Assembly (NCBI GenBank): GCA_964347475.1
Contig: CAYFYY010000045.1
Span: forward strand, 1 to 33,864
DNA: 33,864 bases
Direction of reading: 5' to 3'
Source: GCA-020356105 sp964347475
GTDB lineage: Bacteria; Pseudomonadota; Alphaproteobacteria; UBA8366; JADFVY01
Positions within the stretch are counted from its first letter, which is position 1. Each line of letters opens with the position of its first letter. The notes beneath the pieces are model-generated. The model had not been told where the DNA came from, made no database searches, and saw only the letters and a list, made by a program, of their open reading frames with translations. The translations under genes were made by a program, and so were the position numbers. Below are positions 17,238 through 24,929 of this stretch, in pieces.

Positions 17238-17261
17238 CCGTTCTTCGGGAAAGTAGAACGG
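17238..17261 (+). other. Hairpin in the leader of the YcaO gene
   Basis: CCGTTCT (17238-17244) and AGAACGG (17255-17261) can pair around a 10-base loop, about 50 bases before the YcaO start. Outer bases (tctt/aaga) can extend the stem across a bulge. It could be a leader structure or chance. Confidence 0.35.
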
Positions 17262-17310
17262 ATGGCGGAAGATGGGCTAAGGTCAGGCCGCCATTGTCAC
17301 GAGGGGATCG

Positions 17311-18561
17311 ATGATTTCGGCACTGTTGGGCGAGAAGTTCGGCGTCGACAGCGACGCGGGGCAAAAGGGGTACCGTCTGGGCACCCATCGGACCGTCTCG
17401 CCTGCACAGACCCTGGCACGCTTGAGCCCGATGATCGCCGAGATGGGAATCACGCGCGTGGCAAATGTAACCGGGCTTGACCGCGTCGGCATTCCGGTCG
17501 TTATGGTGTGCCGCCCGAACTCGCGCTCGATTGCCGTGTCCCAAGGTAAGGGACTTAGCCTTGACGCGGCCAAGGCCTCGGGATTGATGGAAGCGGCGGA
17601 GACATATCACGCCGAACGAATCGAACTCCCCCTGAAGCTGGCCAGCTATGACGATCTCCGTGCCTCCCACCGGTTGGCCGACGTCGATGGTCTCCCCAAA
17701 GTCGCCGGAAACCGATATCATCGGGGTCTTCGCATCCTCTGGGTCCAAGGCCGTGACGTCATCGCCGGCACGAATGTGTGGCTGCCATACGAAGTTGTAC
17801 ACGCGGATTACACCTTGCCGTTGCCGACCGGCAGCGGTTGCTTCGTAGCGGGGACGAATGGCCTTGCCTCGGGCAACCATCTGCTCGAGGCGGTCTGTCA
17901 TGGCCTGGCGGAGATAATCGAACGGGATGCAACAGCTGTGTGGAACCAGCGAGGCCGGCAGACCCGGGACCGGACGCGGGTGGCGCTCGACTCGGTCGAA
18001 GACCCCGCATGCCGCGAGGTTCTGGAACGGTTCGCGCGCGCCGATCTTACGGTTGCAGTCTGGGAAACGACAACAGACGTTGCGGTACCGTCATTCTACT
18101 GTCTGGCAGTCGACGAAGGACGAAGCACGGGGCATCTGGGTGCCGGGGCGGGATGCCATCCCACACGACAGATTGCTCTTCTGCGCGCCCTGACCGAGGC
18201 CGCGCAGGTTCGCATCACCTATATCACAGGCGCTCGTGACGACTTGCTGCCCCATGAATATACGCCTTCTGGAGTAGGTGAAAAACGGCGCCAGGCGCAC
18301 AGGCTTATCCATACCTCTGGTCCCATGAGAGCGTTCGCAGACGGGCCGACGCGTGAGTCCGAAACGTTCGCCGACGATGTGGTCTGGATGCTGGATCGCC
18401 TACAAGCGGTCGGTATCAAACAGGCGATTGTTGTCGACCTGACCCGCCCCGAGATCGGTTTGCCGGTCGTGCGCGTCGTCGTTCCGGGATTGGACGGGCC
18501 CGATGATGACGAGTCCTACGTGCCGGGTCCTCGGGCCCGTGCAGCCCGTGAGGGTCGATGA
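17311..18561 (+). CDS. YcaO-domain protein, probable peptide-backbone thioamidation or cyclodehydration enzyme
   Basis: YcaO enzymes use ATP to activate a peptide backbone amide, giving azolines or, with a sulfur donor and often TfuA, thioamides. The 416 residues show the ATP/Mg signature: SQGKG (77-81), SGLMEAAET with Glu94 and Glu97 (90-98), ASGNHLLEAVCHGLAEIIERDA with Glu193, Glu201 and Arg205 (186-207), and later ALTEAAQVRITYI. The C-terminus (VPGPRARAAREGR) lacks the PxPxP tail of many azoline-forming YcaOs. No E1-like docking protein or flavin dehydrogenase is adjacent. TfuA follows with an ATGA overlap, which favours thioamide formation. The start is ATG 17311 after gagggg. Base composition is less G+C-rich than the flanking core genes. 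The substrate is probably the repeat-tailed protein at 21508. Confidence 0.88.
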   Translation: MISALLGEKFGVDSDAGQKGYRLGTHRTVSPAQTLARLSPMIAEMGITRVANVTGLDRVGIPVVMVCRPNSRSIAVSQGKGLSLDAAKASGLMEAAETYHAERIELPLKLASYDDLRASHRLADVDGLPKVAGNRYHRGLRILWVQGRDVIAGTNVWLPYEVVHADYTLPLPTGSGCFVAGTNGLASGNHLLEAVCHGLAEIIERDATAVWNQRGRQTRDRTRVALDSVEDPACREVLERFARADLTVAVWETTTDVAVPSFYCLAVDEGRSTGHLGAGAGCHPTRQIALLRALTEAAQVRITYITGARDDLLPHEYTPSGVGEKRRQAHRLIHTSGPMRAFADGPTRESETFADDVVWMLDRLQAVGIKQAIVVDLTRPEIGLPVVRVVVPGLDGPDDDESYVPGPRARAAREGR

Positions 18562-19940
18562 TGACCGGTTACGTGTTTGTTGGACCGACGCTGGACCACG
18601 AGGAGGTTTGCGACTCGTTCGACTTCGTGTGTCTGCCGCCGGCGGCGCAGGGAGACGTCTACCGCGCCGCGCAGAATCGACCGAGCGCGATCGGCATCAT
18701 CGACGGCTATTTCGAGGGCGTGCCGTCGGTCTGGCACAAGGAGATCTTGTGGGCGATGTCTCAAGGCGTTCATGTCTTTGGCAGCGCCAGCATGGGCGCA
18801 CTGCGTGCCGCCGAATTGCATGCCTTCGGCATGCGCGGCGTTGGTCAGATCTTCGAGGCATACCGTGACGGTACACTGGAAGACGACGACGAGGTTGCGG
18901 TCTTACACGGCCCGGTGGAGACGGGCTATGTCGCCGTTTCCGAAGCAATGGTCAATATTCGTGCAAACCTGGCGAAGGCGGTCAGCGAGGGCGTGATTGC
19001 AACAACGACGGGCGAAGCCCTGGAGCATTGCGCGAAGCTCTTATTTTACCAGGACCGGACGTGGGACGCGTTGACAGCCGAGCCCATGGCGCCAAACATT
19101 CCCGCCGCAGAACTCAAGACCCTTCGAAACTGGCTGCCAACAGCAAGAATCGATCTCAAGGCAAGCGACGCGCGCGCCATGCTGGGCGAAATGCGTGATC
19201 TCCTCGCGACCTCCCCGGGTCCTGCCCGCGTAACCTATTCGTTCGAATGGACGGACATGTGGGATACCGCGACGGCTTGCTCGCGGTTCATCGACGATAA
19301 TCCCGCGGAGACACCGGAAGACCTCCCAAGGGGCCGCCTGCTGGACGAGCTGCGGCTCGACCTGGATGCGCATCGCACTGCCAGAGACCAAGCGATCGCT
19401 CGCCTGCTGGCCGTGCGGGAAAGCCGCCGGCAACGTCTCGAGGTCGATCGTTCAGCCGTAAGCGCGACAGCCAACAGGTTTCGAGCAAGGTGGGGGCTGT
19501 TCAACCGCGCTGCCGTGGATCGATGGCTCGCAGAAAACCAACTGGATCTCGAGGGCTTCGAGACTTTGCTGCAAGAGGAGGCGCAGATCGAGGCTGTGAA
19601 ATCCATCTTCAGCCCGGCCGTCGAGAAACACCTGATGAATCATCTTCGCGTGAGCAACCAGTATCGGGACCTTGCCGAACGCGCCCTGGACAAGCATGCG
19701 GTATTGGCCGCCGCAGGTTTCGCGGACCCACAGCCGGCCGACACCGGCCTGACGCCACCGCGGCTCGCCGCCTGGTATTTTGAAGAAAGGCTGGGCCGCA
19801 CGATACCGGACGATCTGGAAGGCTTCGCGCACAGCCTGGCGCTGAAGAACCGGGACGAACTTTATCGCCATATCGCGCGCGAGTTCTTATACTTGAGACT
19901 CAAAGAAAGTCCGCCAGACAACAGGATGGGAGCCGGTTAG
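18558..19940 (+). CDS. TfuA-like protein with a long C-terminal extension
   Basis: TfuA proteins (named from trifolitoxin) work with YcaO, probably helping deliver or release sulfur in thioamide formation. The conserved core is at about 44-117: AIGIIDGYFEGVPSVWHKEILWAM, then HVFGSASMGALRAAELHAFGM, then DDDEVAVLHGP. The remaining roughly 340 residues are mostly helical and charged. A segment RFRARWGLFNRAAVDRWL..NQLDLEGFETLLQEEA near 310-345 resembles tails I have seen on other proteobacterial TfuA proteins, of unknown role. Tandem ATG codons at 18558 and 18561 overlap the YcaO stop. The zinc peptidase follows after 61 bases. Confidence 0.88.
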   Translation: MMTGYVFVGPTLDHEEVCDSFDFVCLPPAAQGDVYRAAQNRPSAIGIIDGYFEGVPSVWHKEILWAMSQGVHVFGSASMGALRAAELHAFGMRGVGQIFEAYRDGTLEDDDEVAVLHGPVETGYVAVSEAMVNIRANLAKAVSEGVIATTTGEALEHCAKLLFYQDRTWDALTAEPMAPNIPAAELKTLRNWLPTARIDLKASDARAMLGEMRDLLATSPGPARVTYSFEWTDMWDTATACSRFIDDNPAETPEDLPRGRLLDELRLDLDAHRTARDQAIARLLAVRESRRQRLEVDRSAVSATANRFRARWGLFNRAAVDRWLAENQLDLEGFETLLQEEAQIEAVKSIFSPAVEKHLMNHLRVSNQYRDLAERALDKHAVLAAAGFADPQPADTGLTPPRLAAWYFEERLGRTIPDDLEGFAHSLALKNRDELYRHIAREFLYLRLKESPPDNRMGAG

Positions 19941-20001
19941 CCGGCCTGCCGCGCGAATACACTGCAACGGGACGGTGATTGAAGGTGGGAGGCGGGGAAG
20001 A

Positions 20002-21354
20002 ATGACGGTCGCCAAAGCCTCGAACTGGAACCGCACGGGGACACGATTCAGGGTGTTCCCGCAAGCGCCGTATGTCGCCCCTTTCAACGAGCCCGAGACC
20101 GTCTGGGTTTCGCCGCCCGCCGGGACGGTGGGGCCGGGACCCGCTGACGATCGTATGTATGTCATCGAGCCCATCGGCAAATCCAGGCCCTACGGAACAC
20201 CGGTGAGGCCCGGCTTTTCGGTGGCGTATTCGCCCCCTTGGGACGGCGAGGTCCAGCCGCCCGCAATGCCGGACTCGAACGGTCACTTCGACCATCTGGA
20301 GCCGGGCAGCGCGGAGTTTGAGGTTGCTCATGTCTACGCCGTTGTCCGCTTCGTACTGGACATCTGGGAGCATTATTTCGGGCGCTGCATCGAATGGCAT
20401 TTCCGGCACGACTTCGAGCGCCTGGAAGTCGTCGTATTGCCGGAACTCGATAACGCCCTGATGGGTTATGGCTTCATGGAGATCGGATACCACCACGAGC
20501 CTTCCGGAGACGTTCGCCCGTTCACGCTGAACTTCGACGTTCTTGCGCACGAAGTCGGCCACAGCATCATCTACTCGGAAATCGGATTGCCGACCGTGGA
20601 AACCGAGCAAGGCGAATATTTCGGCTTCCACGAATCCGCCGCCGATATCGTGGCGCTTCTGTCAGCGCTTCATTTCGACAGCGTGGTGGACGAGCTGTTG
20701 CAGAGTACGAGTGGCAATCTTTACACGCTCAACAGGCTCAACCGCATCGGCGAGTTGACGGAGAACAAGCAGTTACGCCTCGCCGCGAATGCATCGCGCC
20801 TGTCGCATTTCAGACGCGGCTGGACGGATGAGCACGAGCTTTCCAAGCCTCTGACGGGGGCGCTTTTCGACATCCTGGTCGACATCTTTCACGAAGCGTT
20901 GCTGGAGAGTGGGCTTATCAGTCCGTGGATGGAAGACCTGGCCGATCGCGTCGAACAGCAGCCTGAATTCGCAGAGCCAATTCAGAGGCTGTTTGATGAG
21001 GCCTACGCCGAAAACCACTCCGGATTCAAGGACGCGCTGCTGGCGACGCGCGACATCCTGGGCTATTACCTGGCTGAAACCTGGAGCCGCCTGTCGCCTC
21101 ATTACCTCGACTATGCCGATGTCGGCGCCACTCTCCTCACGGTCGACGCTGAGGCAACCGGCGGTCGCTACAATCGTCTTATCGAGCGCAACATGGGCCT
21201 TCGCGACATCGGTTCGGTTCGGGTGGGACCGCGCTTGGCTCCCCCCTCACCCGGCAGCCATATGTTCTCGGCACGAACATTCGCCCCACATGCCGCAACA
21301 ATGCGGCCAAAGCTGTCGTACCGTGCCAGAATGGCTCTCGCGCGGCGGAGCTGA
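20002..21354 (+). CDS. Thermolysin-like (gluzincin) zinc metallopeptidase of the RiPP locus
   Basis: A 450-residue protein with the zinc site HEVGH (His183, Glu184, His187) and a downstream glutamate in FHESAAD (Glu211), as in M4/M36-type peptidases where HExxH is followed by NExxSD. The preceding NALMGYGFMEIGYH ... FTLNFDVLAHE also follows the thermolysin pattern (NA.W....M.YG ... D.V.HE). There is no signal peptide and no propeptide is obvious, so it probably acts in the cytoplasm. ATG 20002 was chosen because a purine-rich site (ggaggcggggaag) is directly upstream; an in-frame ATG at 19975 would add nine residues. Lying between TfuA and the repeat-tailed protein, it is the best candidate to cut the precursor into its repeats. 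A pure scaffold role is possible. Confidence 0.75.
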   Translation: MTVAKASNWNRTGTRFRVFPQAPYVAPFNEPETVWVSPPAGTVGPGPADDRMYVIEPIGKSRPYGTPVRPGFSVAYSPPWDGEVQPPAMPDSNGHFDHLEPGSAEFEVAHVYAVVRFVLDIWEHYFGRCIEWHFRHDFERLEVVVLPELDNALMGYGFMEIGYHHEPSGDVRPFTLNFDVLAHEVGHSIIYSEIGLPTVETEQGEYFGFHESAADIVALLSALHFDSVVDELLQSTSGNLYTLNRLNRIGELTENKQLRLAANASRLSHFRRGWTDEHELSKPLTGALFDILVDIFHEALLESGLISPWMEDLADRVEQQPEFAEPIQRLFDEAYAENHSGFKDALLATRDILGYYLAETWSRLSPHYLDYADVGATLLTVDAEATGGRYNRLIERNMGLRDIGSVRVGPRLAPPSPGSHMFSARTFAPHAATMRPKLSYRARMALARRS

Positions 21355-21458
21355 CGGACTGCGTCGAGCGTCTTTGGCTAGCTCAACGAACTCGGCCTTT
21401 TCCGGTTTACATGCGGGATCGGCGGCTTTAACCTTAAGTCGTATCAGGTTGTGCAATC

Positions 21459-21487
21459 TTGACATGGGCACTCTCGGCAGCTGTGCC
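21459..21487 (+). promoter_or_regulatory. Possible promoter of the repeat-tailed precursor gene
   Basis: TTGACA at 21459-21464 is followed after 17 bases by the poor -10 match TGTGCC. The transcript would start very close to the ribosome site (agggggga, 21493-21500). The -35 box is perfect but the rest is weak, so this is tentative. Confidence 0.25.
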
Positions 21488-21507
21488 CGAACAGGGGGGA
21501 TCAAGAG

Positions 21508-22161
21508 ATGCCTGAAACTCTCCTTACGCCGTCAACAGTTCTTTTGTACGGTCGGATTCTTGCCGATCTTGAGTTCACCTACAAGAACTCTCGGCCAGGA
21601 GAAGGCAAAAATCCGAAGCGGGGAGAGAAAGATGCCCCGCCGCTCCGGGAAAGCGGGAACAACTTCCTCGAAGCCCAGCTGGAGCACGAGGGAGCAAGAC
21701 TCGCGCGGATATATGGCTTCAGTTTCGAAGGCTGTTACTACGATCTGGCAAGGCCGGCGATCTTCCTGGTTCACGGCACCGGTGACGATCCCGAGCCCAG
21801 GCTTAAACCCGGTGCAGGGCAGTCGCCGTTTGCCAATTCGGAACGGGCGGCCACAGCTCCGCATGGCGGCGACTTCACGGGAACTGCCAACCAGGCTTAT
21901 TCCTTCGCGGACGACATGCGGGTCTGGCCGTACGACAAGGATGATTTTTCGATCCGGTTGGACATGGAAACCGGTCCGTTCACACAGATTCTTCTGGAAG
22001 CTGAGCTGATATCCGAGGAGACGCTGTCGGCATACAGCGGCGCGCATGCCCGCATCAGCGGCGCCCATGCCCGCATCAGCGGCGCCCATGCGCGGATCAG
22101 CGGTGCCCATGCGCGGATCAGCGGCGCTCACGCTCGAATTCGACGCGGCGGCGGCGACTGA
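21508..22161 (+). CDS. Putative RiPP precursor with five C-terminal SGAHARI core repeats
   Basis: A 217-residue protein I cannot place in a named family. Residues 1-176 form an unusually long leader: LTPSTVLLYGRILADLEFTY at the start, a GFSFEGCYYDLARPAIFLVHG segment near 70-90, and DDMRVWPYDKDDFSIRLDMETGPF near 135-160. Residues 177-211 are five exact copies of SGAHARI, ending with RRGGGD. The repeats use different codons but no amino acid changes. Translation starts at ATG 21508 behind a strong agggggga site, 153 bases after the peptidase gene and within the same strand block as YcaO and TfuA. By analogy with thiovarsolin-type precursors, which carry tandem short cores and are thioamidated by YcaO/TfuA, each SGAHARI is inferred to be a core. 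The His-Ala-Arg repeats could bind metal. A plain structural or metal-binding tail remains possible. Confidence 0.7.
   Translation: MPETLLTPSTVLLYGRILADLEFTYKNSRPGEGKNPKRGEKDAPPLRESGNNFLEAQLEHEGARLARIYGFSFEGCYYDLARPAIFLVHGTGDDPEPRLKPGAGQSPFANSERAATAPHGGDFTGTANQAYSFADDMRVWPYDKDDFSIRLDMETGPFTQILLEAELISEETLSAYSGAHARISGAHARISGAHARISGAHARISGAHARIRRGGGD
22036..22140 (+). repeat. Five in-frame 21-base tandem repeats encoding SGAHARI
   Basis: All five 21-base units differ in DNA: Ala codons GCG/GCC/GCT, Arg codons CGC/CGG/CGA, plus Gly GGT, His CAC and Ile ATT in single units. All seven residues are invariant. The repeats run to six codons before the stop. Confidence 0.97.
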
Positions 22162-22190
22162 GGCGGTTCAGCGCCGAACTGGCCGACGAC

Positions 22191-22637
22191 TTATTCCCAG
22201 CGCATGAATAATTTGGTTTCGTCTTCGCCCACGACCTTGAAACCGAGTCGCTCATACAGTACCGACGCCGGATTGTTGCGGACGACGTAAAGGGAAACCG
22301 GTTTGCGCGTCTGTCGGCTGCGCATCAGAAGGTCCTGGAGTAGACACGTCCCGATGCCGCGGCGGCGATAGTCGGGCTCGATATGGATCTGGTATAGGCT
22401 GATTTCCCGCTCACTCTCGCCGACTTGGAGCCAACCTGCATCCACACCGCCGACGACAATGATCTTGACGTCATCTCGCTGGTACAGCCGCCTGAAGTTT
22501 GCGATGAGATCTTGCTTGTTCAGGGCACCGAGCCGCCGCAGCAATGGCTGCATCGTCATGAGATAGAGTCGTTCGGCAAAACCGTAATCACTGTCCCGCG
22601 CGTTGCGGAGCTCGAAGATGGGTGCGCACGTCGGCAT
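22191..22637 (-). CDS. GNAT N-acetyltransferase
   Basis: A 148-residue acetyl-CoA-dependent acetyltransferase, convergent with the repeat-tailed protein (29 bases apart). The acetyl-CoA loop is IHIEPDYRRRGIGTCLLQDLL, with VSLYVVRNNPASVLYERLGFKVVGED near the end. The start MPTCAPIFELRNARDSD at 22637 gives a normal GNAT length. The frame stays open to 22784 and an in-frame ATG at 22748 exists, but the extra residues do not look like GNAT. It has the lowest G+C feel of the window (about half). It could acetylate the peptide product or give self-protection, but being on the opposite strand it may be unrelated. Confidence 0.82.
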   Translation of the reverse strand: MPTCAPIFELRNARDSDYGFAERLYLMTMQPLLRRLGALNKQDLIANFRRLYQRDDVKIIVVGGVDAGWLQVGESEREISLYQIHIEPDYRRRGIGTCLLQDLLMRSRQTRKPVSLYVVRNNPASVLYERLGFKVVGEDETKLFMRWE

Positions 22638-22838
22638 AATTCTGCTGATTTGCGAGATTTGCGTGTCCTCGTATAATACAGGGATTAAGAAAGGGGGAAC
22701 AGCTTCTAGCGCCGTATAAATGGCGCCGATACGCCTCTGCACCCCCATATGGGCAGAGAAGACAGATTTACGACGAACTTGCAATGCCTAATGCGCTAGT
22801 AATTACATAGTGCTAATGACGAAGGGTTGACAGCGATC

Positions 22839-24608
22839 ATGTCCGTCCCGTCGCCACAAACTCCTCAGCACAAACTCTCGGCGATCGTTTTGGCTGATAT
22901 CGAGGGTTACAGCCGCTTGATGGGCAAAGACGAGGAAGGCACCGCCACACGGGCAACCCAGTCAATCGGCCTCTTCAAATCCTTGATCGGTGACTATGGC
23001 GGGCGGGTCGTGGACACCGCCGGCGACAGCGTGTTCGCCCTTTTTGACAGCGCGACGCTTGCAGTCAAGTTTGCAATCGAATTTCAGAAGGAATTTGGCC
23101 AGGAAACCGTATGGCATCCGGGCGAAGTCCACATCGCCTTCCGCATAGGCGTGAATCTTGGTGAGGTCATGTACGTCGGAGAAGATGTGCGAGGCCACAG
23201 TGTGAATGTGGCGGCGCGCATTCAGGCGCTTGCGCCACCTGGGGGAGTCTACGTTTCGGAGGCGGTCTATCGCGCTGTCCACGACAAGATTGAGATTTCG
23301 ATGTTCTCAGTGGGGCGCCGACATCTCAAGAATATCGATGAGCCGATCGAGGTCTTTGCCGTCGAATTCGAGAGGCCGCAGGCATTACCATCAGTGGCCA
23401 GGCTGACCCGCCAGCACCTGCCGGCAGAGGTTCCGAACAGGGCCTCGGTCGCCGTCTTGCCATTGACCAACACGTCCGGCGACCCCTGCGATGAGCATTT
23501 GTGCGAAGGCCTGGCAGACGACATCATCACAAATCTCTGCCGCTTTCGGACCCTGCTCGTCATCGCGCGAAATTCCGCGTTTCTCTTCAAGGGCCAAAAG
23601 ATTGCGCCAGACGAGCTCGGGCGTCAGTTGGGTGTGCGTTATCTGTTGACCGGCACGCTTCGTCGAGCCCAGCGGAAGATCCGTGTCGCGGTCCAATTGA
23701 TCGAAGCGGAATCCGGTACCGCACTTTGGTCGGAGCGATACAATACCGACTTGTCTGAAATTTTCGCATTTCAGGACGAGGTTACGGCCGTTATTGCGGC
23801 GCGGCTCGCCTTACAGATCGAAGCCGCCGAAGAACGTCGTGTTTCAGGGCAGGATATGCCGGACCTTCGAGCATACGGGCTCATCCTGCGGGGTCAACAT
23901 TTGAGCTTCCAGTTCAGGAAGGAAGCGAATGCCCACGCCCGGCGGCTTTTCGAGCAGGCCGTGGAATGCGACTCAAGTTTTGGGCGGAGCTACGCAGCCA
24001 TGTCGCGAACCTGCAACCTCGATTGGCGTTACGCCTGGTCGGAGTCGCCGGACTCCTGTCTCGACAAGGCCGTCGAATTCGCCTTGGCTGCAATCGACCG
24101 CGACAGCCTGGATGCCCGGGGCTATTCGGAACTTGGCTATGCCCTGCTTTACAAGAAACAGCACGACGCTTCGCGTGCCGCCTATGAACGCGCCATCGCG
24201 CTCAATCCGAACGATGCGGATCTGCTGGCGGAGATGGGCGATTTCCACGTCTATGTCGGTGAATCCGAACGTGCGGTTGAGCTGTTGAATCGCGCGATGC
24301 GGCTCAATCCCTACTATCCGGACTGGTACCTCTGGTATCTCGGTGACGCCTATTTCCAGCTCGGCGATTTCGAAGAGACGATCCGAACAGTGACCAAGAT
24401 GCACGACCAGTCCGAAGCGCATCGGCTATTGGCTGCCAGCTATGCACAGTTGGGTCGAATGAGTGAGGCACGCAAACACGCCGCACAGCTCTTGGCCAAA
24501 CACCCGAATTTCTCGATCAGGCATTGGCAACATGTCCCGCCGGTAAAGGATCCCCGTGAACTGGACCAATTTATCGAGGGCCTGCGCAAAGCCGGCCTGC
24601 CGGAGTGA
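22839..24608 (+). CDS. Class III nucleotide cyclase-like protein with TolB-like and TPR domains
   Basis: A 589-residue protein. Its N-terminal cyclase domain (about 12-190) has the metal aspartates Asp20 (VLADIEGYSRLM) and Asp63 (DTAGDSVFALF), and Asn123 and Arg127 in HSVNVAARIQAL. The position usually occupied by the purine-reading Lys before xxGD is Asp59 (VVDTAGDS), as in a large bacterial subgroup, so the nucleotide product is uncertain. Residues ~200-320 resemble the TolB-like N-terminal domain seen in such proteins (VAVLPLTNTSGDPCDEHLCEGLADDIITNL). The rest is TPR helices (for example AAYERAIALNPNDADLLAEMGDF). There is no membrane segment. ATG 22839 is preferred to the TTG at 22827. Common in alphaproteobacteria; its link to the RiPP block is unproven. 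Confidence 0.85.
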   Translation: MSVPSPQTPQHKLSAIVLADIEGYSRLMGKDEEGTATRATQSIGLFKSLIGDYGGRVVDTAGDSVFALFDSATLAVKFAIEFQKEFGQETVWHPGEVHIAFRIGVNLGEVMYVGEDVRGHSVNVAARIQALAPPGGVYVSEAVYRAVHDKIEISMFSVGRRHLKNIDEPIEVFAVEFERPQALPSVARLTRQHLPAEVPNRASVAVLPLTNTSGDPCDEHLCEGLADDIITNLCRFRTLLVIARNSAFLFKGQKIAPDELGRQLGVRYLLTGTLRRAQRKIRVAVQLIEAESGTALWSERYNTDLSEIFAFQDEVTAVIAARLALQIEAAEERRVSGQDMPDLRAYGLILRGQHLSFQFRKEANAHARRLFEQAVECDSSFGRSYAAMSRTCNLDWRYAWSESPDSCLDKAVEFALAAIDRDSLDARGYSELGYALLYKKQHDASRAAYERAIALNPNDADLLAEMGDFHVYVGESERAVELLNRAMRLNPYYPDWYLWYLGDAYFQLGDFEETIRTVTKMHDQSEAHRLLAASYAQLGRMSEARKHAAQLLAKHPNFSIRHWQHVPPVKDPRELDQFIEGLRKAGLPE

Positions 24609-24929
24609 CCGAGCCATCGTTCGGACGAGGACATCCGACAGCGCCGTTCCCGGGCGGTTTCATCTGAGCCAATGAGACCGTCCGGAATTTGAGGTTCGGA
24701 GTAGCCCGTGCGAAGGACAGGCACGGGCGTTGCGACAACTCCGCTCTGCGAGGCCGAACCAGATGGACCGTCAAGCCGCCTTGAATGACGAATTCAGGTC
24801 ACGAGCAGTCATGCGAGCAGTTACGTGCAGGGAACTGCCGTGGGGCCGAAAGCGGGCATGATCCGGTGATCTGGGATCGCGCCGGGCGTTCTTTTGCAGC
24901 CTCCCGAATTAAAACGGCGCCGGCCCTGT
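24609..24929. other. 321-base gap with a possible terminator hairpin
   Basis: It holds a hairpin GCCCGTGC / GCACGGGC (24704-24711 and 24721-24728, 9-base loop), without a T-run, that may end the cyclase transcript. A 12-base direct repeat (CGAGCAGT at 24802 and 24814) is also present. I see no gene, tRNA or recognisable insertion sequence remnant. Confidence 0.4.

Noticed and set aside
19975..20001. An earlier ATG for the zinc peptidase
   Set aside because: The nine extra residues (MIEGGRRGR) span the ribosome-site region itself, and ATG 20002 has the better spacing.
22036..22140. 21-base tandem repeats as a CRISPR or noncoding satellite
   Set aside because: The units are contiguous without spacers, stay in frame with an upstream gene and vary only at silent sites.
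24609..24929. Possible tRNA or insertion sequence remnant in the gap after the cyclase gene
   Set aside because: No cloverleaf, CCA-type end or transposase fragment could be traced; only a short hairpin and a 12-base repeat are visible.
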